A DNA stretch of 33,965 bases from Rhizobiaceae bacterium (GCA_029212415.1 JARGOF010000033.1:24483-58447), one strand, 5' to 3'; numbered from the stretch's first letter, positions 8,751 through 18,244 are shown. Made by a program: numbers and translations. Notes: generated by a model from the letters alone, not told the origin.

Positions 8751-10205
8751 ATGGGCAAGGTTACGGGTTTTCTGGAAATTGATCGTCAGGTTGCGAAATA
8801 CCAGCCTGCGTCGGATCGCATTCGCCATTTCAGGGAATTTTCCATTGCGATGTCCGATCAGGAGGTTGTCAAACAGGCCACCCGTTGCATGGATTGCGGC
8901 GTTCCCTTCTGTCATGGTCCAACGGGCTGTCCGATTCACAATCAGATTCCCGACTGGAACGATCTGCTCTTCAATGACAATTGGGAAGAGGCGATCAGCA
9001 ACCTGCATTCGACCAATAATTTTCCCGAGTTCACCGGACGGATTTGTCCCGCCCCTTGCGAAGAGGCCTGCACGCTCAATCTCGAGGATGTTCCCGTCGC
9101 CATCAAGACGGTGGAACAGGCGCTTGCCGACAAGGCCCATGATATGGGCTATGTGGTGCCGCAGCCTGCAGAGCAGCAGACGGGTAAAAAGGTTGCGATC
9201 ATCGGCTCTGGACCAGCCGGCATGGCTGCCGCACAGCAATTGGGCAGGGCCGGGCACGAAGTTCATGTCTATGAGCGTGAAAGCAATGCCGGTGGCCTTC
9301 TGCGTTACGGCATTCCCGACTTCAAGATGGAAAAACACCATATTGACCGTCGGATTGTTCAGATGGAGGGTGAGGGGGTCACTTTTCACTATAATGTGCA
9401 TGTCGGTGTCGATGTCACTATCGACAGCCTGAAGTCTGATCATGACGCCGTGCTCTATTGCGGCGGCTCGGAAAAACCGCGTGATGCCGGCATTCCCGGA
9501 GTCGATCTTCTGGGTGTCCATGATGCCATGCCCTACCTTGTGCAGCAGAACAAACGGGTCGAACGCAAGGACATCAATTCGGTGGGTTGGCCATCGGAAC
9601 CCATCCGCGCCAATGCAAAACATGTGGTGGTTGTCGGTGGCGGTGATACCGCTTCGGACTGTGTCGGCACGGCCTTCCGGCAGGGTGCCGTGAAGGTGAC
9701 GCAACTGGACATTCGGCCGCAGCCGCCGGTGCGTGAGGACAAACTCGCCATCTGGCCCTATTGGGCAACAAAAATGCGTACGTCTTCGTCACAGGCCGAG
9801 GGTGCGGTGCGGGAATTTCAGGTCGGCACATTGGCATTTGTTGGAGAAAACGGCGTGCTGACAGGTGTGAAGTGCTGTCAGGTTGATGAAAAAAGACGGC
9901 CCATTGCCGACAGTGAATTCATCATCAAGGCGGATCTGGCCTTTATCGCAATCGGGTTTCGCGGCCCGATGGAAAATGGCGTTCTCAAGGACCTCGGTGA
10001 GCGCCTGGTGATCGGCGTTGATGCGCGTGGCTCAACCTTTGTCGAGGCCAATGATGATGATTATCAAACGTCGCTGGACGGAATGTGGGCAGCCGGGGAT
10101 GTACGCCGTGGCCAATCGCTGGTCGTCTGGGCCATCCGTGAGGGACGTCAGGCTGCGCATGCGATCGACAAGGCGTTGATGGGAACGACCACGCTGCCGA
10201 GGTAA
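8751..10205 (+). CDS. gltD: Glutamate synthase (NADPH) small subunit
   Basis: A 484-residue beta subunit that passes electrons from NADPH through FAD and iron-sulfur clusters to GltB. The N-terminal cluster region has Cys46, Cys49, Cys54 and Cys60 (CMDCGVPFCHGPTGC) followed by Cys99, Cys103 and Cys107 (ICPAPCEEAC). The FAD-binding GSGPAG loop is at residues 152-157, the NADPH-binding GGGDTASD at about 296, and a C-terminal GDVRRGQSLVVWAI segment completes the FAD site. AAGGAA precedes the ATG. The gene order gltB-gltD with a short gap is standard. It converges on the DUF459 gene, with 25 bp between stop codons and only weak hairpin potential there. Confidence 0.97.
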   Translation: MGKVTGFLEIDRQVAKYQPASDRIRHFREFSIAMSDQEVVKQATRCMDCGVPFCHGPTGCPIHNQIPDWNDLLFNDNWEEAISNLHSTNNFPEFTGRICPAPCEEACTLNLEDVPVAIKTVEQALADKAHDMGYVVPQPAEQQTGKKVAIIGSGPAGMAAAQQLGRAGHEVHVYERESNAGGLLRYGIPDFKMEKHHIDRRIVQMEGEGVTFHYNVHVGVDVTIDSLKSDHDAVLYCGGSEKPRDAGIPGVDLLGVHDAMPYLVQQNKRVERKDINSVGWPSEPIRANAKHVVVVGGGDTASDCVGTAFRQGAVKVTQLDIRPQPPVREDKLAIWPYWATKMRTSSSQAEGAVREFQVGTLAFVGENGVLTGVKCCQVDEKRRPIADSEFIIKADLAFIAIGFRGPMENGVLKDLGERLVIGVDARGSTFVEANDDDYQTSLDGMWAAGDVRRGQSLVVWAIREGRQAAHAIDKALMGTTTLPR

Positions 10206-10230
10206 TACCAAAGATCGATGTTTATTGATC

Positions 10231-11424
10231 TCAGTTGGGCCAACTGAAATTGTCGGCACGGCCCTGCGGCGGTGCTGACGTCTTGCCATCCAGAATCAGA
10301 TCATCGAGAGGTGTGGGCGTCAGAGATGCCGGCAGGGTTGGTGTTTCGCCAAGCAGTTCGGAAAAGCCGTCAAGCCCGGGGTCTGTCATTCCAATCGGAT
10401 TGGTGCGGGTGATCATGGCAATCTTGCCGGGTTGCTGCACCGTAAGGTCAGGCTGATTGTCTTCGCCAAGCGCCGCGATGGCGTCGTTTGCTGCATTGCC
10501 GAGCAGCCGCCTGATCGGCTTTTCCAGATAGAACGCCAATTTGCGGGTTCCCGCTCTGGTCATGCGAATTCCGTCTTTGGTTCGCAGGCGAACCTGCTGA
10601 CCTTTGATATCGGAGCCGGTATAGACAAATTTGCCATTTGCATCGACGAAACCATCCCAGATATCGACATATTCGCCCTCATTGTCATCGACCACTGTCT
10701 TGAACATGCCGTTTATGGCCAGGATATCGGCGGACATGGTGGCCGACTTATAGGGCGGCGCACCGACCCAAATCAGCGGAATATTTCTGGAGCGGACAGC
10801 TTTGGCCAACAGTTCGACACGCTGTTTATATTGGCTGTTCCATAGTTCGGAGCCGACCGGAATGCGGTTTTTGCCCTGCCGCAATTGCTGGCGGTCATTG
10901 GACCCGATCATGATGATTGCGACAGCGGGCTGGATATCGTCCAGCATGGCCGGAAGCACCTCTGGCCAATTGTAGAAATCATCGCGCACCAGACCGGATG
11001 AACCATTGGCCTTTTTCAAGATGACCATGCCCGGTGCATCCCGGAAGGCCGTTTGCAGGCCATCAGCCAGCGAACTGGCCATGAAATCACCAATCACAAG
11101 AACCTTGCGGGCGTTTTCGCTTTTTTCTGGAATTGCTGCGGCTTTTGCCACTAAAGGAGAGGCGCTCTTCGACGCACTTTTTCTTCTTTTAACGGGCTGG
11201 CTTGGCTGCCGGTTTGTCTTTTCGCGCCGCACCTCGCGTGGCCCGAAAAAAAACTCGACGACGGATTTGCGGTTGAATCTGAATTGCGCGTCAGCCGATA
11301 CAACAGGAAGAGCTGCGGACATGGCAAAAACACTGATGACAAGGACGCCGATGCCCAGCATGCCTTTGGCCGGAGAGGCTTTGCCCAGCCTGAACTGCAA
11401 CAGAAATTTGAACAAACCGACCAA
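10231..11424 (-). CDS. DUF459 family SGNH-hydrolase-fold exported protein
   Basis: A 397-residue protein with one N-terminal hydrophobic segment (about 21-45, ending in VVSADA), a basic and Ser/Lys-rich linker to about residue 105, an SGNH-like domain (about 106-320) and a Pro/Thr-rich tail. Block I reads VLVIGDFMAS (108-117) with Phe where the catalytic Ser of GDS is expected; block III is GSND (174-177). The replaced nucleophile means an ordinary esterase activity cannot be assumed. As I recall, rhizobial DUF459 members often have this change. The gene is 12 bp downstream of the transglycosylase gene on the same strand, suggesting a cell-wall operon; the protein may act in the periplasm on glycans or their substituents. 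Function unknown. Confidence 0.8.
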   Translation of the reverse strand: MVGLFKFLLQFRLGKASPAKGMLGIGVLVISVFAMSAALPVVSADAQFRFNRKSVVEFFFGPREVRREKTNRQPSQPVKRRKSASKSASPLVAKAAAIPEKSENARKVLVIGDFMASSLADGLQTAFRDAPGMVILKKANGSSGLVRDDFYNWPEVLPAMLDDIQPAVAIIMIGSNDRQQLRQGKNRIPVGSELWNSQYKQRVELLAKAVRSRNIPLIWVGAPPYKSATMSADILAINGMFKTVVDDNEGEYVDIWDGFVDANGKFVYTGSDIKGQQVRLRTKDGIRMTRAGTRKLAFYLEKPIRRLLGNAANDAIAALGEDNQPDLTVQQPGKIAMITRTNPIGMTDPGLDGFSELLGETPTLPASLTPTPLDDLILDGKTSAPPQGRADNFSWPN

Positions 11425-11436
11425 AATGGTCTCCCG

Positions 11437-12660
11437 TCATCGCTTCAGTTTTTTTAACAGGCTTTGCGATGGAACACCATCCGGCGTCAAGCCGGCGCGC
11501 TGCTGGTAGGTTCTGATGGCCTGTTGTGAACCCGAGCCAATATTGCCATCAATCTCGCCCTTGTAATACCCCAGTGACTTGAGATGGATCTGAATTTCAC
11601 GGCGCTGGTCCATCGACAATACGCCGTTGGGTTTTTTCCAGGACTGTTTCAGGCCGCTGTAGCCACCAATTCGATCGGCCAGCAGCCCGACAGCAAGCGC
11701 GTAGCTGTCGGAATTGTTATAGGTCTTGAGCACGTAGAAATTCTTGAGCATCAAAAACGCCGGGCCATTTTTGCCGGCGGGCATTTTCAAAACTGCCTTG
11801 GCGCGATTGTTTCCAAAAGGTCTGCCATTGGGCCTTTTCAAACCAAGTTTCGACCATTGGCCAATGGTTTTTGACTTGCCCGTATAACGCGCGGCCTTGC
11901 GTGGCACGCTGACTTCATAGCCCCATGTCTCTCCGTTTCGCCAGCCGTTTCTGTGCAGCAGGTTTGCCGCGGTGGCCAGAGCGTCGGGAATGGATTTCCA
12001 TATGTCACGACGACCATCGCCATCCTGGTCCACGGCAAAGGCGCGATAGCTTGTGGGAATGAACTGGGTATGGCCCATGGCGCCAGCCCATGAGCCCGTC
12101 AGTTCCTTCTTCGTCACATTGCCCGATTGCAGGATCTTGAGAGCGGCGATCAATTGGCTGCGGGCATATTTGGCACGTTTGCGATCCGCATAAGCAAGTG
12201 TTGCCAATGCACGGGGAACGTAGTGAAGCCGGTCGGGATAATTGAAAACATTGCCGTAGCTGGATTCGACAGACCAAATGGCAAGGATTACGGAGCGTGA
12301 AACCTTGAAACGCCGTTCAATGCTGGACAGGACCGCATCATAGCGCTCGCCCATCTGCTGGCCGGTGGCAACGGTCGAAGAATGCACCCTGGTATCAACA
12401 TAACTCCAGGTGTCCTCTTTGAATTCCGGTTGAAATCGCGCCTTTTCGAGCACTTCCGGGTCCGGTTCACGAACGCCCGCAAAGGCCTTCCTATAGGTCG
12501 ATTTGCGTATGCCTGCCTTGGCAGCGACCGGATAGAAATCAGAGATCCATTTGCGAAACCCGGCATCCGCTGACGCCTGTGGCATCTGGAAGAGCATGGC
12601 GGAGGTTAAAAACAAGAACAAAAGCATACTCATGGTGCGTTTGCTGTTGCATAGGCTCAT
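11437..12660 (-). CDS. Lytic murein transglycosylase, MltB family, with peptidoglycan-binding domain
   Basis: A 407-residue exported muramidase-like enzyme that cleaves glycan strands of peptidoglycan to 1,6-anhydro products. A signal peptide covers about residues 1-31 (hydrophobic LLFLFLTSAMLF, then ASA). The MltB-type domain spans about 32-330, with the probable catalytic Glu132 in WSVESSYG and the family motif GSWAGAMGHTQFIPTSY. A PG_binding_1 domain fills the last 61 residues (DQRREIQIHLKSLGYY, then DGNIGSGSQQAIRTYQ). The ATG at 12660 was preferred over one five codons upstream because GGAG lies at proper spacing before it. No lipobox Cys is seen, so it is probably soluble in the periplasm. 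It heads a likely operon with the DUF459 gene. Confidence 0.92.
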   Translation of the reverse strand: MSLCNSKRTMSMLLFLFLTSAMLFQMPQASADAGFRKWISDFYPVAAKAGIRKSTYRKAFAGVREPDPEVLEKARFQPEFKEDTWSYVDTRVHSSTVATGQQMGERYDAVLSSIERRFKVSRSVILAIWSVESSYGNVFNYPDRLHYVPRALATLAYADRKRAKYARSQLIAALKILQSGNVTKKELTGSWAGAMGHTQFIPTSYRAFAVDQDGDGRRDIWKSIPDALATAANLLHRNGWRNGETWGYEVSVPRKAARYTGKSKTIGQWSKLGLKRPNGRPFGNNRAKAVLKMPAGKNGPAFLMLKNFYVLKTYNNSDSYALAVGLLADRIGGYSGLKQSWKKPNGVLSMDQRREIQIHLKSLGYYKGEIDGNIGSGSQQAIRTYQQRAGLTPDGVPSQSLLKKLKR

Positions 12661-12869
12661 TTGATTCTCCGTCATGGCGATTCACTGCTGTATGGTACCT
12701 GCAGCACAAGGCGGAAAAAAGGCTGAATTCATCACCTTTTTCGAGATTGCGGCTGGCGCAATGGCGATGACGCATGAATAATGTCCTGACCATAGGCGGC
12801 GCCTCCATCGCACCTTGGCACCAGGCAGAAATAGGCCGAGACGGTTCGGCACAATGAAAGGCAGAATTC

Positions 12870-13760
12870 ATGACGCAGCAACGCAGGGTCAGAAAAGCAG
12901 TGTTTCCGGTCGCAGGACTGGGTACACGGTTCTTGCCGGCCACAAAGGCCATCCCCAAGGAGATGCTGACCGTCGTGGACAAGCCGGTCATTCAATATGT
13001 GGTGGATGAAGCGCGTGCAGCGGGCATTGAGCATTTCATTTTTGTCACCGGCCGCAACAAGGCGGTCATAGAAGACCATTTTGATATTCAGGTGGAGCTC
13101 TATGACACGCTGCGGAAACGCGGCAAACTGGATGAATTGGGCAATCTGCAGGCAATGCAGCCCAAACCCGGACAAACAAGTTTCACACGCCAGCAGGAAC
13201 CGCTGGGTCTTGGTCATGCCGTATGGTGCGCGCGCGAACTGGTGGGGGATGAGCCCTTTGCCCTGCTGCTGCCGGACATGGTCATGCAGCATGACAAAGG
13301 ATGTCTGACCGGCATGGTCGAGCAGTACCACAAGGTCGGTGGCAATGTGATTTCGGTCGAAGAGGTGCCGGAGGAAGAAACCCACCGTTACGGTGTTGTC
13401 GGTGTCGGTGAGGATATCAGCGAGGATGGTTTCCGCATCAACGCCATGGTGGAAAAACCACCGATGGGTACCGCGCCATCAAACTACTTCATCAATGGTC
13501 GCTATATTCTGCAGCCGGAAATATTTTCCATCCTTGAAACCCAGGAAACCGGCGCGGGCAATGAAATACAAATCACCGACGCCATGCTGAAACTGGCCGA
13601 AAAGCAGGATTTTTCCGGCTATCGGTTCCGTGGTAACACTTTTGACTGCGGGTCAAAAGAGGGCTTCATTCGCGCCAATGTGTCCTTCGCGCTGAAACGC
13701 GACGACATCCGCGTCAAGGTCGAAGACGACCTGCGCCGCATGCTGGATACGCTTTTGTAG
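12870..13760 (+). CDS. galU: UTP--glucose-1-phosphate uridylyltransferase
   Basis: A 296-residue GalU that makes UDP-glucose from UTP and glucose 1-phosphate for exopolysaccharide, lipopolysaccharide and glucan synthesis. The nucleotide-binding signature [15 protein letters not shown] is at about residues 12-26, followed by KAIPKEML and the conserved [13 protein letters not shown]. Other family landmarks are [12 protein letters not shown]-like text (here [11 protein letters not shown]), LLPD, and NAMVEKP. Length is normal for the family. AAAGG precedes the start. The gene is divergent from the transglycosylase gene and convergent with the outer-membrane barrel gene. The link to surface polysaccharide fits the envelope genes around it. 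Confidence 0.96.
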   Translation: MTQQRRVRKAVFPVAGLGTRFLPATKAIPKEMLTVVDKPVIQYVVDEARAAGIEHFIFVTGRNKAVIEDHFDIQVELYDTLRKRGKLDELGNLQAMQPKPGQTSFTRQQEPLGLGHAVWCARELVGDEPFALLLPDMVMQHDKGCLTGMVEQYHKVGGNVISVEEVPEEETHRYGVVGVGEDISEDGFRINAMVEKPPMGTAPSNYFINGRYILQPEIFSILETQETGAGNEIQITDAMLKLAEKQDFSGYRFRGNTFDCGSKEGFIRANVSFALKRDDIRVKVEDDLRRMLDTLL

Positions 13761-13820
13761 GCACAAAAACCGGAGTGCTATTTGGCGACCGGGATACTGC
13801 TTGCCCGATTCAGGGCAGGG

Positions 13821-15326
13821 CTATCGCTGAATCTTTATGCCAATTCCGATGGACAATTCATCATCGGTATCGCCGCCGTCGGTGACCGTGCGGTCAAAGG
13901 AGACGTCGCCGTCGATGCCGAAGTAGCGGCTTAGCCACCAGGTGAAGCCTGCACCTGCGCCGTAGACGATCTGGTTGGGCGTTGTGCCGACATAGTCGCG
14001 CCAGCCCACCACGCCGCTGGCATTGGCAACCAGGTTTGCGCTCAGTTCGTGGCTGATCTCGGCGGTAGCTGCATAGTAGACCGATCCCGGTTCATTTGCC
14101 GTTGTCGAATCCGACAGGGAGGTTGAAAGGCCCATCACCACATCCGTGCCGCGTCTCGGAGACCAGGTTGCAGCACTGTCCAGCGTGAAGGCCTGAATGG
14201 CGGCAAGCCTTGTGTCGTCAATATTGCGTTGGACGTAGCCGGCGGAAATTTCGCCTTTGTATTTTTCGCCGAAGTCGGCCGCTATACCGGTTCGCAATCC
14301 GTAGGTTTGCGAAGATCGGGCAAAGCCCGATGCATCCACGGGCTCATCGTAGAGGATCTGGCCAAATTCAGCTTCGACAAAGGGCAGATAGGCCGCGCCA
14401 ATGTCCACGCCGGCGCGCAGCGTTACGGTGTAATTGTTTGCATCACGTTCGGCCTGGGACAGCTCTGTGCCATTGGTCAGTTCGACCGGGCCATAAGTCG
14501 ACCGACCACCACTGATTCCTGCTGTTCCGCGCCAGGAGCCGAATATCCGGCTGACAGATGCGCTTGCATTGTACAGATGCAATTCTGATTGGGCCACGGC
14601 ATTGTCAACCGCATTGGCGTCAGTCTGGTTTTCCTGTCCATACTGATATCCAAGGGCGAAATTGGCTGTGGTGACGGAGGAAAGGTCGAGCCGCAAAGCC
14701 CCGTTGACACGTGTGCTGGGATTTTCAGCCCCGGTACCTCTGAGCGTATTGTCCAGCACATGTTCGCCGTTGATGGTCAATTGATGCCGTGACCAGTCGG
14801 ATTCCAGTTCCCCGTTGAATTGGCTGCGGCTGAACGTCCTTGAGAGCTTGGCGCCGCCAATATGTTGGTTTTCATGGGCGATCTGCTGGGTAATCGACGG
14901 GCGCAAAACGAATGTGCCGACACGGATGCCGACCGGATCAAAGGGATCGGGATCATCCTGACGATTGATCGAATCAACGGTCGTGCGCCGGGGATTGACT
15001 GTCTGTGATGTCTGAACCCGCGGCACGGCACCGGTCAGAACCTCGGTTTCGATTTCAGCCTCTTCGGCGACGGTTTCCGTTTCTTCGTCGGCAACCTCTT
15101 CGTTGACCCGTTCGGCTGCGCGCAGAAAGCGGCGGCGTTCGGACAATGTCCGGCCGTCATCTTCTACGGTACCGCGCAGTGCCGTGTTCTCATTCGCGGT
15201 GCTCTGGGCGCTTGCCGGTTGCGGGATATGGCACAGGGCGAGTGCCAGAGCGCCAAAGACCATCCCCGCGCGCACAGGTGCGGCAGGCAGCGGGGTGTCT
15301 ATGTGATTGCGTCTTATCGGCGCCAT
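13821..15326 (-). CDS. Outer-membrane beta-barrel protein, BBP2 (putative porin 2) family
   Basis: A 501-residue protein with a signal peptide (to about residue 41, ending PASAQS), an acidic disordered region with EETETVAEEAEIETE (about 80-95), and then a barrel domain from about 130 onward. That part begins DPVGIRVGTFVLRPSI and continues with alternating hydrophobic strands rich in Gly, Tyr and Ser, ending SIGIGIKIQR with the C-terminal strand expected for outer-membrane insertion. It resembles the BBP2_2 group found in rhizobia near polysaccharide genes. The substrate, if it is a pore, is unknown. The ribosome binding site is weak. A perfect 20-bp palindrome lies 20 bp upstream of the start. 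The gene follows nfeD by 95 bp on the same strand. Confidence 0.85.
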   Translation of the reverse strand: MAPIRRNHIDTPLPAAPVRAGMVFGALALALCHIPQPASAQSTANENTALRGTVEDDGRTLSERRRFLRAAERVNEEVADEETETVAEEAEIETEVLTGAVPRVQTSQTVNPRRTTVDSINRQDDPDPFDPVGIRVGTFVLRPSITQQIAHENQHIGGAKLSRTFSRSQFNGELESDWSRHQLTINGEHVLDNTLRGTGAENPSTRVNGALRLDLSSVTTANFALGYQYGQENQTDANAVDNAVAQSELHLYNASASVSRIFGSWRGTAGISGGRSTYGPVELTNGTELSQAERDANNYTVTLRAGVDIGAAYLPFVEAEFGQILYDEPVDASGFARSSQTYGLRTGIAADFGEKYKGEISAGYVQRNIDDTRLAAIQAFTLDSAATWSPRRGTDVVMGLSTSLSDSTTANEPGSVYYAATAEISHELSANLVANASGVVGWRDYVGTTPNQIVYGAGAGFTWWLSRYFGIDGDVSFDRTVTDGGDTDDELSIGIGIKIQR

Positions 15327-15345
15327 TTTTGGCCTGAACCAGCAA

Positions 15346-15365
15346 GTTTGAAAATCTTTTCAAAC
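15346..15365. promoter_or_regulatory. 20-bp perfect palindrome upstream of the BBP2 gene
   Basis: GTTTGAAAA and TTTTCAAAC are perfect reverse complements around TC, starting 20 bases before the start codon. This could be an operator overlapping the transcription start or the leader of the barrel gene. It is AT-rich, with a 2-base centre that would make a poor RNA hairpin, so a protein site is more likely. Confidence 0.5.
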
Positions 15366-15421
15366 CGTAAAGCTTCGTGGTTAAGGCTTCCTTTACAAGG
15401 CGCATCAAAAGGCTGGTTGTT

Positions 15422-15877
15422 TTAACTGCTTTCCACCCGCAGTTCGCGCCCGGTGCTTTCCACGACGCGCACATGGGTTCCAGCAGGCAGGTCTGGTCCA
15501 TTGACCACCCACATGGTGTCATCGAGGCGAATGCGCCCACGACCTTCCGAGATCGGCTCACTCAGCGTTGCTGTTCGACCGACCAGACTGGCCCCTCTCT
15601 GGTTGAGGTGCGGCTCGTCGGTTTGTGCGCTATTGGCCATGATACGACGACCGATAATGGCTGAAATAACGGTCAGAACAGCGAAGACGAGGATCTGAAT
15701 CTGCCACGTCCAGAATGGATCACCCCAAAACAAGAGCGAGATGCCGCCGACAATCAGCGCTGCAATGCCTATCCAGATCAGGAATACGCCTGGCAGCAGT
15801 ATTTCGGCCGTGAGGAGGACCAGGCCCAGAACCCACCAGTTCCATGGGCCCAGTTCCTGGACGATCCGCTCAATCAT
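15422..15877 (-). CDS. NfeD family membrane protein
   Basis: A 151-residue short-form NfeD. The first half has three hydrophobic segments (about 13-33, 35-51 and 61-78, the first two joined by [11 protein letters not shown]), and the second half (about 88-151) is the OB-fold domain containing [21 protein letters not shown] and GTHVRVVE. Proteins of this type partner SPFH/stomatin-like proteins in membrane microdomains. It overlaps the upstream SPFH gene by 4 bp (ATGA), so the two are surely co-translated. No serine-protease domain of the long NfeD form is present. Confidence 0.93.
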   Translation of the reverse strand: MIERIVQELGPWNWWVLGLVLLTAEILLPGVFLIWIGIAALIVGGISLLFWGDPFWTWQIQILVFAVLTVISAIIGRRIMANSAQTDEPHLNQRGASLVGRTATLSEPISEGRGRIRLDDTMWVVNGPDLPAGTHVRVVESTGRELRVESS

Positions 15878-16875
15878 TCGTCATTGCCCCGGTTTCCCGC
15901 GGATGGAACAGTCCTGCCACGACGTTGGGCCGCGTCCTGGCCGTTTTCGCCATCCCCGAAGACTTCCTTTGCGATTGAACCAATACCGCCCAGGGAGCCA
16001 ATCAGCGCGGATGCTTCCATTGGCATCAGGATGACCTTCTGGTTCTTGGCCGTTCCGATGGCGGTCAGGGCTTCGGTGTATTTCTGTGCGACGAAATAAT
16101 TGATGGCCTGAACGTTGCCACCGGAAATGGCTTCGGAGACGACAATGGTTGCTTTCGCCTCTGCTTCGGCGAGCCTTTCGCGCCCTTCGGCTTCCCGGAA
16201 AGCGGCTTCCTTGACGCCTTCGGCCTCAAGAATCGCAGCCTGTTTGGCACCTTCGGCGCGCAGGATCTGCGAGTTGCGCGAACCTTCGGCCTCGAGGATC
16301 TCAGCGCGTTTTTCACGCTCGGCCTTCATTTGCCGTCCCATCGATTCAATCAGATCCGAAGGCGGGTTGATGTCCTTGATTTCCACACGGGTGATCTTGA
16401 TACCCCATGGGCTTGCCGCTTCGTCGACAATGCGCAGAAGCCGGTCATTGATCGCGTCGCGGTTTGACAGGAGTTCATCCAGATCCATCGAGCCCATGAC
16501 GGAGCGAATGTTTGTCATGGTGAGGTTCAAAAGGGCATTTTGCAGATTGTTGACCTGATAGGCTGCCTGTGGCGCATTGAGAATCTGGTAGAAGGCGACC
16601 GCATCGGCCGCTACGCTGGCATTGTCCTTCGTTATGACCTCCTGGGTCGGCACATCCAGCACCTGCTCCATCATGTTGATGCGTGAGCCAATACGGTCCA
16701 TGAACGGCACGATCAGGTTCAGGCCGGGGCTCAGTGTTCTTGTATAGCGGCCAAACCGTTCAATCGTGAAGTTGAAGCCCTGAGGTACGGCCTTGACGCC
16801 GGAAAACAACAGAAAAATGGCGAGTACTACGAAGACGATAACCGCGATGTCGAAGCCTTCCAAAGGCATATTCAT
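15874..16875 (-). CDS. qmcA: SPFH/band 7 stomatin-like (paraslipin) membrane protein
   Basis: A 333-residue membrane-anchored SPFH protein. One transmembrane segment lies at about residues 9-26, followed by [28 protein letters not shown], which marks the start of the band 7 domain. A charged coiled coil with repeated EAEG units follows from about 190 to 245 ([23 protein letters not shown]). The C terminus is polar. Such proteins oligomerise into large rings in the membrane and are paired with NfeD, which is the next gene here with a 4-bp overlap. A strong AGGAGGA sits 4-10 bases upstream of the ATG. The exact role is unknown; membrane quality control is the usual suggestion. Confidence 0.93.
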   Translation of the reverse strand: MNMPLEGFDIAVIVFVVLAIFLLFSGVKAVPQGFNFTIERFGRYTRTLSPGLNLIVPFMDRIGSRINMMEQVLDVPTQEVITKDNASVAADAVAFYQILNAPQAAYQVNNLQNALLNLTMTNIRSVMGSMDLDELLSNRDAINDRLLRIVDEAASPWGIKITRVEIKDINPPSDLIESMGRQMKAEREKRAEILEAEGSRNSQILRAEGAKQAAILEAEGVKEAAFREAEGRERLAEAEAKATIVVSEAISGGNVQAINYFVAQKYTEALTAIGTAKNQKVILMPMEASALIGSLGGIGSIAKEVFGDGENGQDAAQRRGRTVPSAGNRGNDE

Positions 16876-16910
16876 TCCTCCTCATGGGAAATATTTTCCG
16901 GCACACTCCG

Positions 16911-16937
16911 AAAAAAGCCGGGATTTTTCAGGCCCGG
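16911..16937 (-). terminator. Probable intrinsic terminator downstream of hemH
   Basis: On the minus strand CCGGG pairs with CCCGG across a 10-base A-rich loop and is followed by C and a run of six T. It lies 108 bases after the hemH stop codon and upstream of the SPFH gene, so it should separate the two transcripts. The short stem makes it moderate in strength. Confidence 0.55.
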
Positions 16938-17002
16938 ACCAATTCAATCGAATCAATCTATAACACGCCAGCTTCTACTTAAGATGGGGGTTTGCATTGA
17001 AA

Positions 17003-17020
17003 GTTGCAAATGCTTGCAAC
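17003..17020. repeat. 18-bp palindrome between hemH and the SPFH gene
   Basis: GTTGCAA and TTGCAAC are perfect inverted arms around ATGC, 24 bases after the hemH stop codon and 128 bases before the SPFH gene start. It could be a 3' hairpin of the hemH transcript or an operator for the SPFH-nfeD operon. Confidence 0.4.
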
Positions 17021-17044
17021 ACAATGCGTGTCGTCGGTTGACGT

Positions 17045-18100
17045 TCAGATCCAGCCCTGCAACTCTCGGCGCACCACTGCTTCGATAACCCTCATGCCTG
17101 AGGGGCTGTCATTGAGACACGGGATGTGGGCGAAATGTTCGCCACCATTGGCATGGAAGGTTTCGCCGGCTTCAACGGCGATTTCCTCCAGCGTTTCCAG
17201 GCAATCGGACACAAAACCTGGATTGATGACGGCAATCCGCTTCATGCCTTCCTGTGCAAGCTTCTCAAGCGTCTTGTCCGTATAGGGCTGCAGCCATTCC
17301 TCCGGTCCGAACCGGGACTGAAAGGTCGTCATCAGCCGGTCCTTGTCCCACCCCAGATATTCGCGCACAAGCCGTGTCGTTTTCATGCAATGGCAGTGAT
17401 AGGGATCGCCCTTCTGAAAATAGGACTGGGGTATGCCGTGAAAGGATGCAAGCACCCGTTCCGGTTCCCAGTCCAGACCCGCCAGATGGGACTGGATGGA
17501 ATGGGCAATGGCTTCGATATAGGCCGGATCGTCATGATAGGGCGGAACCGTGCGCAAAGCCGGCTGCCAGCGCATCGCCATCAAGGTCTCGAAGGCCTTG
17601 TCATTGACGGTCGCCGTGGTGCTGGCGGCGTATTGCGGATAGAGGGGAAACAGCAGGATGCGTTCGCAGCCGGCATCCTTCAGAGCTGTCAGCTTGTCGG
17701 CAATGGAGGGCTGCCCATAGCGCATGGCCCAATCGACCATGATGGAGGGATGGCCTTGCATGGCAAGGCTCAGCTGATCGGACTGATTGCGGGTATAGGT
17801 CCGCAGATAACTTTCATCCAGATCGCGATTCCAGATGGTGTCATAGGCCTTGCCAACCTTGCCGGGACGGGTGTTCAGAACGATGCCGTAGAGAATCGGA
17901 TACCAGAACAGACGCGACCATTCGATGACGCGCTTGTCCGACAGGAATTCCCGCAAATAGCGTCGCATCGACTTGTAGTCGGTGGCGTCAGGTGTTCCCA
18001 GATTGACGAGGAGCACACCCACTTTGCCAAATCGAACATTCGGGTGATCTGCCGGCAAAGATGCCATGATTTGTTCGGTGCTCTCGCTGTTTTTCATCAT
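17045..18100 (-). CDS. hemH: Ferrochelatase
   Basis: A 351-residue HemH that inserts ferrous iron into protoporphyrin IX, the last step of protoheme synthesis. Family landmarks are VGVLLVNLGTPDA (about 27-39), YLREFLSDKRVIEW, the LFPLYPQYAASTTATV segment, and ASFHGIPQSYFQKGDPYHCHC, which holds the catalytic His. The conserved EEWLQPYTDKTLEKLA and INPGFVSDCLETLEEI follow. Length is normal. Two ATG codons lie next to each other at the start; I used the first, with GGAA upstream. A palindrome GCTTGAA/TTCAAGC sits 38 bases before the start and may be an iron- or heme-responsive operator. Confidence 0.97.
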   Translation of the reverse strand: MMKNSESTEQIMASLPADHPNVRFGKVGVLLVNLGTPDATDYKSMRRYLREFLSDKRVIEWSRLFWYPILYGIVLNTRPGKVGKAYDTIWNRDLDESYLRTYTRNQSDQLSLAMQGHPSIMVDWAMRYGQPSIADKLTALKDAGCERILLFPLYPQYAASTTATVNDKAFETLMAMRWQPALRTVPPYHDDPAYIEAIAHSIQSHLAGLDWEPERVLASFHGIPQSYFQKGDPYHCHCMKTTRLVREYLGWDKDRLMTTFQSRFGPEEWLQPYTDKTLEKLAQEGMKRIAVINPGFVSDCLETLEEIAVEAGETFHANGGEHFAHIPCLNDSPSGMRVIEAVVRRELQGWI

Positions 18101-18137
18101 TGTTCCGATTTGCTGTTACTTGGGAACATATGGGGCT

Positions 18138-18154
18138 GCTTGAATATTTCAAGC
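18138..18154. promoter_or_regulatory. hemH: Palindrome upstream of hemH, candidate operator
   Basis: GCTTGAA and TTCAAGC are perfect inverted arms around TAT. The GAA-N3-TTC core has the same layout as the iron-control element (AGAA-N3-TTCT) bound by Irr in rhizobia, which regulates heme and iron genes, but the outer bases differ. The link to Irr is therefore tentative. Confidence 0.4.
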
Positions 18155-18244
18155 GGCTTCATCTGTACAATATGCGTGCGCATGCGTTTTACAGCCAATT
18201 GTCATTTTTCTCGCGGCTGGGACCCGTGAATTGGTTGCCGGGGC

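Noticed and set aside
8556-9704. A 382-codon open frame opposite the gltB end and gltD
   Set aside because: It crosses two real genes on the other strand and has no recognisable domain.
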